A stretch of 64,000 bases of DNA from Crocinitomicaceae bacterium (GTDB lineage Bacteria; Bacteroidota; Bacteroidia; Flavobacteriales_D; Crocinitomicaceae), in the NCBI GenBank assembly GCA_016708105.1, contig JADJGJ010000001.1, positions 1,116,001 through 1,180,000 of the forward strand. Direction: 5' to 3'. Below, in pieces: positions 26,901 to 34,289 of this stretch (positions are counted from its first letter, which is position 1; each line of letters begins with the position of its first letter). The notes under the pieces are model-generated. The model saw only the letters and a program-made list of their open reading frames with translations. It was not told the DNA's origin and made no database searches. Both the position numbers and the translations under genes were made by a program.

Positions 26901-28368
26901 GTCCTTTCTGCACATTGATACCGGTGTAGTTATAGCCGTTTAAACCTAATTCAGATAAACGACCGCTGAAGTTTACATCCAGTTCATCAGCAGAAAAACC
27001 TTTGCCGTGGATATCAATGAATCCGCTTATTTCACCAAGTAAAGGGTTGCCGGTTACTGCGCGCAAATCAACATCCGTTAACATCACATCTTTTCCGCTT
27101 GGATTTCCGCTTGGCCCATCATAATGATAAATTCCATCTATCAGTTTAAATTCCAATCCATACTCTGATGAAATATTTCCGATACCTGATTTCAAATCAC
27201 CATCAACAAAAAAACTTTCAATACCTCCGTCAAATGATGCGTTTAATAAGGAGATGATATTCGCTCTTTCATAATTGTGGGGCACTTCAATATGCCCTTG
27301 ATTCTCTGCAATGAAAGGGGATAAATTCAAGGCTTCAATATCTTGTATGCTGGTTCTGAAGGTATCAACGCGTTCATTAAAAATTGCTGAATTGATATCA
27401 CTTAAATCAGGGATTTGAAAATCGCCGTGCAGCACCGTATTCTTCAATAAGGTAAGGCGGGTGTTTTTTAATTTCATGCCGTAAACCGGACCCGTTATTT
27501 CAGTGTTGACAATATTTATCATATCATCCATACCCCACAGCTGCGGAACAAAATAGGCAACATCAGCAAGAGAAATGCGTGATTTATAAATGTGAGCATC
27601 AAACCTAACCTCTGATACAAAGTTTGAAAATTCTTTACCGCCGTTTGGTGTTTTCAAATAGAAATGATCAGCTAAAATCAGCGAATTATTAAAAGCAAGA
27701 CGCAGTTGATCCAGTGCAACTATCTGCGGGCAATAAAGCACTTTGGTTGTTAAATCAGCCAGAATAAAGCCTGATTGTTCTTTGGCTTGTAAACCTGAAA
27801 TATTCAGTACAATGGAATCACCTGACATGCCAAACTCATTAAACGTTCCGCTGAGATACGTGAAACTGAGATCAGAGAAATTCATTCCATGTTTTGTGGG
27901 CAGAGCATTTTGATCTTGATATCGGAAATTAATATTGTTGAGTGCAATGGCATTTACATTTATCTTGAATGCAGATTTTGTTGTGTCAGCCGGTTCATCA
28001 CTGGCAAAATAATCAACTATGTGCTGAAAATTAAAGGTGGAATCACCTTTGTATTTTCTGATATAGCAATAGGCATCACTCAATTCCGCTTTTTCAATAG
28101 TGACAAAAGATTCAGACAAACTCCAGTCTGCAATGTCAGCATGTATTAAGCCGGAATATAATAAGGTGTCATTTTTACAATCAGCCACATAAATGCCTTC
28201 AATGTCAACTCGGTCAAAAAAGACAATGTCAACTTTTTCAATGGAAACATCAGTGCCCCATTCACTGCTTAAATAGCTTGCAACCTGCTGTGCAGCCCAC
28301 GTTTGAAACCAGGATGTGCGAATAGCAAATGCCAGAAAAAAAATGAGCAATACACAAAGTTCAATCAA
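23917..28368 (-). CDS. TamB-like (DUF490) envelope translocation/lipid-transfer protein
   Basis: 1483 aa. An N-terminal membrane anchor (LCVLLIFFLAFAIRTSWFQTW) is followed by an AsmA-like segment and a long beta-rich body, with the TamB/DUF490 domain at about 1050-1400 (for example VNAGEGDIQIAMDDYGVMTM and GTRKDEVVGYLYMTKTLMSP). TamB-type proteins span the periplasm as a beta-sheet groove and take part in outer-membrane protein assembly or phospholipid transport. The first standard start is the TTG at 28368, but the frame stays open to a stop at 28423-28425 and encodes basic residues (GKIVRAFGRSVH) that would suit a pre-anchor segment. The true start may be an unusual codon further up. A Pro/Ala/Glu end closes it. 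Confidence 0.88.
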   Translation of the reverse strand: MIELCVLLIFFLAFAIRTSWFQTWAAQQVASYLSSEWGTDVSIEKVDIVFFDRVDIEGIYVADCKNDTLLYSGLIHADIADWSLSESFVTIEKAELSDAYCYIRKYKGDSTFNFQHIVDYFASDEPADTTKSAFKINVNAIALNNINFRYQDQNALPTKHGMNFSDLSFTYLSGTFNEFGMSGDSIVLNISGLQAKEQSGFILADLTTKVLYCPQIVALDQLRLAFNNSLILADHFYLKTPNGGKEFSNFVSEVRFDAHIYKSRISLADVAYFVPQLWGMDDMINIVNTEITGPVYGMKLKNTRLTLLKNTVLHGDFQIPDLSDINSAIFNERVDTFRTSIQDIEALNLSPFIAENQGHIEVPHNYERANIISLLNASFDGGIESFFVDGDLKSGIGNISSEYGLEFKLIDGIYHYDGPSGNPSGKDVMLTDVDLRAVTGNPLLGEISGFIDIHGKGFSADELDVNFSGRLSELGLNGYNYTGINVQKGHFHKNIFDGTIDIEDDNLALKYEGEVNLNGAMAFDFDVRIDSAHLADLSITNDTVPNRFQANVHVNIKGTSMDNLSGEISLSNLKYKEANIDFVLDTMKLSIKRSKTSDTISLYSPYVDMDLSGKFDLGDIYPVLQTQLSYVVDNLIEAKDIATTKNKYFDLDIRLKNVNPLLQFVDDQIYISENSRVQSYYNINQKRFAVDVNVQTLLYHGMSLTDIKLENRFDSTKATLYYQAEYGKLNDSAQVRNIYIDSYVKNNTFLTNFGWDGYKGTSPALFAFKSVVDDSKNVMTSFDPSFFFLQGNKWQINPNSKILYNPQYVQLSKFTFSHEDHIVSFDGRISENPNDWLYFYVEDFDLSDLNGLLGGSMTLGGVLNIDGGVADVYNNIRFQSISDIKKFVINDELVGDVLVSSKWDKTTNSIGVNGFLKRESSETFRFDGNYWLDKEEDNISLNLYFDNTDISFLNAFEDPELYTNIEGYLDGELRVTGELTNPVVSGYLDIPNAGVTVPMFNVAFDFAGRVGFSDGAIIVNNMVLLDQEKHKALANMQIYHTDWGDFNYDVTLDMEMPGVTEKFLVMDTKYEDGSYYYGKAYITGLVNIFGYDDLVQITVDATTQSGTDLTLPLYGTAELEESSFIQFTKPEDTAATNVIKEIERMGMTLDMKFHVNPNAKVTIVFEPVYGDQIVVNAGEGDIQIAMDDYGVMTMFGKYQILEGVYNMRMKTYVREDFTIDPASTIRWTGSPYDADIDITATFNRYLSLADIMPVGAERGTRKDEVVGYLYMTKTLMSPALNFGIKAPKADQEGKDAIAAITAETDMLTKQFFAILVLQRFLPVNGTGEGGSGALAVLEDQMNALFDALSEDVKISASFNQGQMGLQFEKQINDKITVSVSGGVVDNSSGDAGASGIVGDVRVEYKLNEDGTFTMNFFNETNTGSESSEGGFTQGVSMHYQETFDDPKEFRLLQGFLNIFRKDSNDVNIHKEGNNRKKTPVPAE

Positions 28369-28407
28369 GACATGAACTGAGCGACCAAAAGCTCTGACTA
28401 TTTTGCC

Positions 28408-28415
28408 TAAATTTG
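28408..28415 (+). promoter_or_regulatory. -7 box TAAATTTG of tsaD
   Basis: Exact TAnnTTTG match, 32 bp before the tsaD TTG codon and in the short gap to the divergent TamB-like gene. Confidence 0.6.
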
Positions 28416-28447
28416 CGATAGGTTAAATTTTTCTCAAAATTAATCAT

Positions 28448-29470
28448 TTGAACGGTTCAGACATCATACTCCTTGCAATTGAATCATCTTGTGATGATAC
28501 CTCAGCCGCCGTTATTAAAAACGGAGAAATATTATCAAATATTGTGGCTGGGCAAAAGGTACATGAAAAGTACGGGGGAGTTGTTCCGGAATTGGCTTCC
28601 AGAGCGCATCAGCAGAATATTGTGCCCACTGTTGAGATGGCTATTCAAACGGCAGGTATTTCAAAAAAAGATTTGAACGGTATAGCGTTTACGCGTGGTC
28701 CGGGCTTGCTTGGTTCGTTGATTGTTGGAACGAGTTTTGCCAAAAGCCTGGCGCTGGGTCTGCAAATTCCGCTCATTGAAGTGAATCACATGCAGGGGCA
28801 TATCTTGGCTCACTTCATTAAAAATATGGAGAATAAATATCCGTCATTTCCATTTATTTGCATGACCGTTTCAGGCGGACACACGCAAATTGTGTTGGTG
28901 AAAGATTTTTTTGACATGGAAATTTTAGGGCAAACATTGGATGACGCTGCCGGTGAAGCCTTTGACAAGGCAGCTAAAATTTTGGGATTGCCTTATCCGG
29001 GTGGACCATTGATTGATAAATATGCACAAGAAGGTAAGCCTTTAAAATTCAAATTTCCGGTTGCTCAAATTGATGGCTATGATTTCAGTTTCAGTGGATT
29101 GAAAACAAGCATACTTTATTTTTTGCAGAAAGAATTAGCAAAAGACAACTCATTTATAGAAAATAATTTGCATGACATTTGCGCCAGTTATCAGCACACA
29201 ATAATTCAAACTTTATTTGCAAAATTGAAGGCTGCAGCGCATGATTTTCAGATAAAAGATATTGCAATTGCCGGTGGTGTTTCAGCAAATTCATTGTTGC
29301 GGTCAGAGCTTGAGCGCATTGGCAATATTGAAGGATGGAACACTTTTATTCCCCCGTTTCAGTTTTGCACTGATAATGCTGGCATGATAGCCATTGCCGG
29401 ACACTATAAATTTTTGCGTGGAGAATTTGTTTCGCAGTCTGTTTCAGCTACTGCAAGGATGAATTTCTAA
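28448..29470 (+). CDS. tsaD: tRNA N6-adenosine threonylcarbamoyltransferase TsaD
   Basis: 340 aa from a TTG start. Typical opening ILLAIESSCDDTSAAV, then KYGGVVPELASRAHQ, the iron-binding NHMQGH (His and His), SGGHTQI, and the C-terminal AGGVSANSLLR and DNAGMIAIAG. TsaD joins with TsaB and TsaE to put the threonylcarbamoyl group on A37 of ANN-decoding tRNAs and is near-universal. Length is normal. No ATG fits upstream; the only alternative starts are rare codons, so TTG is taken. Confidence 0.96.
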   Translation: MNGSDIILLAIESSCDDTSAAVIKNGEILSNIVAGQKVHEKYGGVVPELASRAHQQNIVPTVEMAIQTAGISKKDLNGIAFTRGPGLLGSLIVGTSFAKSLALGLQIPLIEVNHMQGHILAHFIKNMENKYPSFPFICMTVSGGHTQIVLVKDFFDMEILGQTLDDAAGEAFDKAAKILGLPYPGGPLIDKYAQEGKPLKFKFPVAQIDGYDFSFSGLKTSILYFLQKELAKDNSFIENNLHDICASYQHTIIQTLFAKLKAAAHDFQIKDIAIAGGVSANSLLRSELERIGNIEGWNTFIPPFQFCTDNAGMIAIAGHYKFLRGEFVSQSVSATARMNF

Positions 29471-29479
29471 AACATGCTC

Positions 29480-29944
29480 TCATGTTGATTCCATCCAGAA
29501 AGCATCTGTCAGGTTATCTTTAAATTGATGTGAAGTATCTTCAATGTGCAATTTATGCAGCAATTCAGTTGAAGTGTTTTTTTGCACGTCAACAAAAAGT
29601 ACGCGCTCTTCAAAACGCACGTGTTGTTCTAACGTTTTTTCAAAAGAACTGAGCAATTCAGTGCTTGGAGTTTGGTTGATTAAAAACCGGAGTTGGGCGT
29701 GCTCACCTATTGCTTGTTCAACTAAGGCAGACCCAACTCCGGGAAGGGTAAAAATCTTTTTTTCTTCTAACTCAAAATGAGGCTCAAGGTGAAAATCATA
29801 AAACCAACGAATATATTGCATGATGCGATTTGGATCTACTTTTTTTGCAATACCCTGTCTGATTTTCCAACACAACAACAGCGCATGATGATGATCACGA
29901 CTGAGCGGAATCAGTTCCGGTGCTCTTTTGAGTGGTTGGTTCAT
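29480..29944 (-). CDS. Hemerythrin-like domain protein
   Basis: 154 aa of helical sequence with the His/Glu spacing of a four-helix di-iron bundle: SRDHHHALLL (about 18-27), DFHLEPHFELEEKKIF (about 51-66), GEHAQLRFLI and EQHVRFEERVLF. It overlaps the Ric-type gene by 4 bp, so it is co-translated with it. Likely a di-iron protein sensing or binding O2 or NO in the same stress response. Confidence 0.88.
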   Translation of the reverse strand: MNQPLKRAPELIPLSRDHHHALLLCWKIRQGIAKKVDPNRIMQYIRWFYDFHLEPHFELEEKKIFTLPGVGSALVEQAIGEHAQLRFLINQTPSTELLSSFEKTLEQHVRFEERVLFVDVQKNTSTELLHKLHIEDTSHQFKDNLTDAFWMEST

Positions 29945-30663
29945 GCCATCGGAAACGTTTTCTCTAATTCAATTGCTTGCGGAAAAAGAATATTGTTTTC
30001 AAGATGAATATGCATGTGCAAATCATTTTCAAATTCTTTCAACATGGCAAATGCAACACGATATGTAGTGCAGCCGTCAGCCGGCGGAGTGTAATTGTTA
30101 GTGAGTTGGGCAATAGTTCTGAAACGTTCACCCTCCATGTCGTGCTCTGCTTCCATCATGTGAATAGGATTTTCAATAGTGCCAAAACCCGGTTGTGAAA
30201 GGGGAGTCCCATTTTTTTTGCTCTCAACCATATTGCGTACGAAAGGGAAAAGTATCAACTCTTCTTTTTTCATGTGCTGCGCCAATACGCCTGATGAAAG
30301 AGTAAATTCTTGATTGATGTCAAAGAGTTCAGGGTGATTTCCGCCATGCACTTTACAAAGTTTGTCAAGAAATTGTCTGATGGTGGGAGTTGATTCTTCA
30401 ATATAACGATGGTGTTTTTTTTCAATATAATCTGCCAGTAAATCAAGTGGCCATGATCGAAAATCAACCCCGTCTCCTTGTGCTTGAACAGAAACTTGTG
30501 AGAGCTCCTGCAATAATTTTGTTGAGTCAATATTTTTTGTTGTGCAAACTTCATCAATTGTTTTTCCTCCTTTGCAGCAAAAATCAATGCCGTATTTTTG
30601 AAAGATGCTCGCGGTTCTGTAGTCTTTTGCTACGAATGATCCTACGGTTGCTGTTGTTTCCAT
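29941..30663 (-). CDS. ric: Iron-sulfur cluster repair di-iron protein (Ric/ScdA/YtfE)
   Basis: 240 aa. N-terminal DUF542 segment with DYRTASIFQKYGIDFCCKGG (14-33, Cys29-Cys30), then a hemerythrin-type di-iron domain with HHRYIEESTP, HGGNHPELF, HMKKEELILFPF, MMEAEHDMEG and HMHIHLENNILFPQ. This family restores Fe-S clusters damaged by nitric oxide and peroxide. The order Rrf2 regulator, ric, hemerythrin on one strand makes a compact nitrosative-stress unit. Full length. Confidence 0.94.
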   Translation of the reverse strand: METTATVGSFVAKDYRTASIFQKYGIDFCCKGGKTIDEVCTTKNIDSTKLLQELSQVSVQAQGDGVDFRSWPLDLLADYIEKKHHRYIEESTPTIRQFLDKLCKVHGGNHPELFDINQEFTLSSGVLAQHMKKEELILFPFVRNMVESKKNGTPLSQPGFGTIENPIHMMEAEHDMEGERFRTIAQLTNNYTPPADGCTTYRVAFAMLKEFENDLHMHIHLENNILFPQAIELEKTFPMA

Positions 30664-30687
30664 ATTCTTAGTTTTAGTTTATGTTAT

Positions 30688-31125
30688 TTATTTACGTTTT
30701 AAAAATGCTAATCCATTGGTTACATCTGCTGATAAATCAAACAAGGTTGTTGACTCAAGCATGGTGCGTAAATCATCTCGTATTTGTTTAAAGCGATGAT
30801 GTACCGGACAAGGTTTTTTTTCATTGCAATTTCTGAGGCCTAAGCCACAACCGGTGTAAATGCTGTCTCCGTCAATGGAGGAAACTATTTCTGCTAGTCT
30901 TACACGGGATGCCTGAACAGGGGTTATTTCAAATCCTCCATGCGGACCTTTTACTGATGCAATGATTTTGCTGTGAACCATTTTCTGCAAAATTTTTGCA
31001 GTGAATGATGCCGGCGAATCAATTTCATGCGCTATGTCTTGCAAACTGGTACGTTCTCCTTTGCCTGATTTCACCGCAATGAAAATGGCTGCTTTGATTC
31101 CGTATTCGCAAGTTTTTGAAAACAT
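30688..31125 (-). CDS. Rrf2-family transcriptional regulator with Cys cluster (NsrR/IscR-like)
   Basis: 145 aa from ATG 31125 (MFSKTCEYGIKAAIFIA). Winged-helix DNA-binding part with SLQDIAHEIDSPASFTAKIL, then the cluster-binding loop CGLGLRNCNEKKPCPVHH with three cysteines in the Rrf2 Fe-S spacing. NsrR-type members sense NO through this cluster. A longer in-frame start at 31176 would run into the GGACA palindrome and is rejected. It lies 24 bp before ric and probably controls that operon and itself through the palindrome at 31171. Confidence 0.9.
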   Translation of the reverse strand: MFSKTCEYGIKAAIFIAVKSGKGERTSLQDIAHEIDSPASFTAKILQKMVHSKIIASVKGPHGGFEITPVQASRVRLAEIVSSIDGDSIYTGCGLGLRNCNEKKPCPVHHRFKQIRDDLRTMLESTTLFDLSADVTNGLAFLKRK

Positions 31126-31170
31126 ATTTTGATCTGATTGCTGGTACAAAGATAGCTCATTTTTAATAAA

Positions 31171-31184
31171 GGACAAAAATGTCC
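31171..31184. promoter_or_regulatory. Candidate Rrf2 operator GGACA-N4-TGTCC
   Basis: GGACAAAAATGTCC is a perfect inverted repeat, 46 bp upstream of the Rrf2 start on the minus strand. Spacing and symmetry fit a dimeric Rrf2 regulator acting on its own promoter. Confidence 0.6.
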
Positions 31185-31242
31185 GAAATAAAAAAACATG
31201 AAATTTGTCATGCTTGTTTGTTAAAACATATAAGAGATAGAA

Positions 31243-31710
31243 TTAGGCGGCAGTAGCGAGAATTCCCAGTGCGCCGCCAATAACACGCGTGATAGCGTCA
31301 GCTCCCAGAATAGCGAGAAAGCCAAGTTCTTCTTTATATTCAGTACTTTCTTTGCGCAGGGCAAAAATTAATACAGCAAGATGAATCAAACCGGAACTTA
31401 GGGCAACGAATTCATACCCGTGCATATTGAAAAGTACACCGGCCGAAGCAGACAAGGTCATCAGGCCTGAAGTGATGAGACAGATTTTTTTTAGAATAGA
31501 AAAACCGAGCATTGAGAAAGCATAAACCAGCACTGCAAATTGGGTAAGAATATAAAGATAATAGGCATCATATTTAACAACGGGGTGTGGCACAAACGTA
31601 AGACCAACCGCAATGACCATAGTCCAATTGATTGCTTTAGACCAAGTATTTTTTAAACGGAGTGCCTGAAACAAGCCGAAAACAGTACCTAATAACATGA
31701 TGAGTTGCAT
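31243..31710 (-). CDS. Integral membrane protein of unknown function
   Basis: 155 aa from ATG 31710 (MQLIMLLGTVFGLFQALRL). About five hydrophobic segments and few charged residues; no motif recognised. The ATG starts 2 nt after the stop of the acetyltransferase gene, and a longer start at 31740 would overlap that gene by 28 bp, so the shorter one is preferred. It is co-transcribed with the acetyltransferase, upstream of the Rrf2 gene's promoter region but reading away from it. Confidence 0.7.
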   Translation of the reverse strand: MQLIMLLGTVFGLFQALRLKNTWSKAINWTMVIAVGLTFVPHPVVKYDAYYLYILTQFAVLVYAFSMLGFSILKKICLITSGLMTLSASAGVLFNMHGYEFVALSSGLIHLAVLIFALRKESTEYKEELGFLAILGADAITRVIGGALGILATAA

Positions 31711-31712
31711 GA

Positions 31713-32225
31713 TCAGCCTTTGAAATTTGGATTGAACCAAACCATTAAAACACTATCAGAAAAAGTGCCATTGGGTCTTTTAATCCGTTTAATAGTTTGT
31801 CCTTCTTTGTGAAATCCACCTTTTAAAAAGGTATCAATCAGGCTTGGAATAACAGGGACTTCCATTTCCAAACGCATAATGTCAGGTCTTTCATTAGCAA
31901 TGTGTTGGAGTAGTGCTTGTGCCAGTTGTTTTCCAACGCCTTTTGATTGTTGATCCGTTTTAACAATGACGGTGAGGTCACTCAGAATATGGCTATGAAT
32001 CTCAAGCCCGTTTTTTATTCCGTGAGCCAGTGCAATAATTTGGTCAGATTCATCAAGCGCAACCAGGCAAACAATGTCAGAAGGTTTGGTGTTGAGCAAA
32101 GCATAAACATAGGTATCGGTAATTTCATGCGGACGTCGGGCAATGCCTACTACGCTGTCAGCTACAGAGCGGTAGAGCGCTGCAATTTCTTCACGGTCTG
32201 ATATTTTTGCTTTTCTGATTTTCAC
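31713..32225 (-). CDS. GNAT-family N-acetyltransferase
   Basis: 170 aa, starting MKIRKAKISDREEIAALY, the usual GNAT opening. The acetyl-CoA site is KTDQQSKGVGKQLAQALLQH (about 91-110, a Q/RxxGxG/A-type loop). Middle strands LSDLTVIV and LEMEVPVI complete the fold. Substrate unknown. Confidence 0.85.
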   Translation of the reverse strand: MKIRKAKISDREEIAALYRSVADSVVGIARRPHEITDTYVYALLNTKPSDIVCLVALDESDQIIALAHGIKNGLEIHSHILSDLTVIVKTDQQSKGVGKQLAQALLQHIANERPDIMRLEMEVPVIPSLIDTFLKGGFHKEGQTIKRIKRPNGTFSDSVLMVWFNPNFKG

Positions 32226-32323
32226 CGGTGAAAGGTATGAAATATTTGGCAGAATTTAATGAGACATCATCTACATTTTAACACTTTCTTTATTAATAAG
32301 AATTGGTAAATGCGTTGCAGAAG

Positions 32324-33553
32324 TTAATAGACTTTGCTCTGATGCAAATCTATCAAAAATTCATCAATGAGATGTTTTTCTACATGGGGCATTACAACAA
32401 TTTTCCACCACTTCGGGTTGTCAAAATTATCTGCAACCAGATGATATTTTTTTGCTACGTTGAGTGGAAAATTCTCAGCCCTCATGGTAACAATATTCAT
32501 TAACGGATGACGAAAATATTCAATACCTATTTCATCTAGCTTTTCACAAATCTGATCAGTGCGGTCAACTAGGCGTTGCATCAAGTATTTCCAACCGTCA
32601 GATCCGTGCGTCATTAAAATCATCCAAACCGCAATGGCGTTGGCACCTGAACGGCTTCCGCACAAAGTGAAATCTGTTCCCTGAACATAAGATGCTTCTG
32701 CCGTTTTTGCATATTCTATTAATCCTTTGCGGCATAAGAATATTCCGGTTCCATAAGGAGCCTGCAACATTTTGTGACCATCAATGGTGATTGAACTGAT
32801 TTCAGGATTTGCAAAAGTAAGATCTGTGTCACCGGATGTAAATGGATAAATGAATCCTCCAAATGCAGCATCAACATGCACAAAGTAACGCAGGCCTTTT
32901 TGTCTTACCAAGGCGGTAATTGCGTTTGATGAATCAACACTGCCAAACATGGTGGTGCCCATGGTAAGATGAATGATCAGGTATTTAATTCCTGCTTTTT
33001 GCGCATCTGAAATTTTTTGTTCAGCATCATCCATATTCCATTTTCTGTTTTCATCTACTTTCACCGTGATGGGTGTTATGCCAAGTAGATTACAGCCTTT
33101 ATAAGCAGAGTAGTGAACATCTTCCGAAAAAATTAATCCAATTTCTGATGTTTTCGCCTGATATTCTTTTTGAAAATAATTTCTGAATATCCATTGTGCC
33201 TGAATGTTTGCTTCTGTGCCACCAGGTGCAACGTATCCGTCATATCCGTTTTTTGCTGCTCCAAAAATTTCTTCAGCACAGAGGCGAATCAGGTCAACTT
33301 CCAATTCGTGTGTTCCACTGAAATATGATTCTCCTTTTTGGTAGGTATGACATCCAATATGATTTGGGTTGTGAATGAGTACACTCAAGTAAGCAGCGTC
33401 TTTTAAAAATGGGGCGTCAAAATAAAATTGTTCCTGATCAAGATAAGATGCAGGTAATCCAAGAATTGATTCTTTTCGGTAATTCAGGTTATGATCAAGG
33501 GCTGTAAATACACGTTCTTTAATTTGTCTGGTGGGTAGCTTTGGCCAATGCAT
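32324..33553 (-). CDS. PLP-dependent group II decarboxylase-like protein
   Basis: 409 aa from ATG 33553 (MHWPKLPTRQIKERVF). Substrate-binding start LDQEQFYFDAPFL, then NPNHIGCHTY, GYDGYVAPGGTEANIQAQWI, the Asp of VHVDAAFGGFIYPF and the PLP lysine in ITIDGHKMLQAPYG. The family covers histidine, glutamate, aspartate and aromatic amino acid decarboxylases; the sequence is closest in style to the histidine-decarboxylase-like branch, but the substrate cannot be told. A TTG start at 33571 lies within a -7-like box (GAACTTTG) and is rejected. Single gene, probably own promoter. Confidence 0.88.
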   Translation of the reverse strand: MHWPKLPTRQIKERVFTALDHNLNYRKESILGLPASYLDQEQFYFDAPFLKDAAYLSVLIHNPNHIGCHTYQKGESYFSGTHELEVDLIRLCAEEIFGAAKNGYDGYVAPGGTEANIQAQWIFRNYFQKEYQAKTSEIGLIFSEDVHYSAYKGCNLLGITPITVKVDENRKWNMDDAEQKISDAQKAGIKYLIIHLTMGTTMFGSVDSSNAITALVRQKGLRYFVHVDAAFGGFIYPFTSGDTDLTFANPEISSITIDGHKMLQAPYGTGIFLCRKGLIEYAKTAEASYVQGTDFTLCGSRSGANAIAVWMILMTHGSDGWKYLMQRLVDRTDQICEKLDEIGIEYFRHPLMNIVTMRAENFPLNVAKKYHLVADNFDNPKWWKIVVMPHVEKHLIDEFLIDLHQSKVY

Positions 33554-33605
33554 GTGAAAAATTTTGCGCAAAGTTCAGCATTAAATGTGCTGTGATGTAA
33601 ATAAG

Positions 33606-33639
33606 ACAAAAAAAAATCCCCTGATTTTCGTCAGGGGAT
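33606..33639 (-). terminator. Terminator after the FKBP gene
   Basis: On the minus strand ATCCCCTGA (33639-33631) pairs with TCAGGGGAT (33624-33616), followed by a run of T. It separates the FKBP gene from the decarboxylase gene. Confidence 0.88.
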
Positions 33640-33660
33640 ATTAAATTCATTCAGATGCTA

Positions 33661-34233
33661 TTACCATGGAAAGCCTCTTTGTTGGGCTTTTTGCCAATCT
33701 ATCAATTCAATTTCAAACATCAATGTAGAATTCCCGGGAATAAGAACTTCTCCATTCTGATCTAAGTAATCATCAGGTCCGTAAGCTAGTCCCGCAGGGA
33801 TAATGAGTTTTCCTTTGCCTCCTTTACCAAACATTGGGATACCAAGCTGCCAACCGGCAATCAAGTTAGATAAAGGAAAAGTTGCAGGTTCAGTATCTGT
33901 GCCGTCAAATTGAGTTCCATCTAATAAATATCCTTTGTAGAAAATGGTTACTTCATGGTTCAGGTTAGGACGATCTTCTCCTTCACCCGGATTATCTGTA
34001 ACTACATACATACCTGATTCATGTCTTACACCTTCCCATTTTTTTTCTTTGAGATATTTTTGAATCGTTTCTTCGGCACTGCTGTCAGCAACGTATTGCA
34101 CTTCAGGTATCACTTCTTCAACGGTTTCTTCAACTGTTTTCTGCGTAGTTTCTGTGGTTGTTGTTGTGTTTTCAGTTGTTGAACCGCAAGCAACCATAAC
34201 TGCACCGGTCATTATGAACCATATTTTTTTCAT
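33661..34233 (-). CDS. FKBP-type peptidyl-prolyl isomerase lipoprotein
   Basis: 190 aa. Lipoprotein signal MKKIWFIMTGAVMVACG with lipid Cys16, a Thr/Glu-rich linker (17-45), and a C-terminal FKBP domain (about 85-190): VTIFYKGYLLDGTQFDGT, IAGWQLGIPMFGKGGKGKLI, LAYGP and LMFEIELIDW. It accelerates proline isomerisation in folding proteins in the periplasm or at the outer membrane. Own terminator downstream. Confidence 0.93.
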   Translation of the reverse strand: MKKIWFIMTGAVMVACGSTTENTTTTTETTQKTVEETVEEVIPEVQYVADSSAEETIQKYLKEKKWEGVRHESGMYVVTDNPGEGEDRPNLNHEVTIFYKGYLLDGTQFDGTDTEPATFPLSNLIAGWQLGIPMFGKGGKGKLIIPAGLAYGPDDYLDQNGEVLIPGNSTLMFEIELIDWQKAQQRGFPW

Positions 34234-34289
34234 TTGTTTTTTGTTTTAGTATCTGTTAATTTAATTTGATTTTTTTTTTCATTGCAAGA

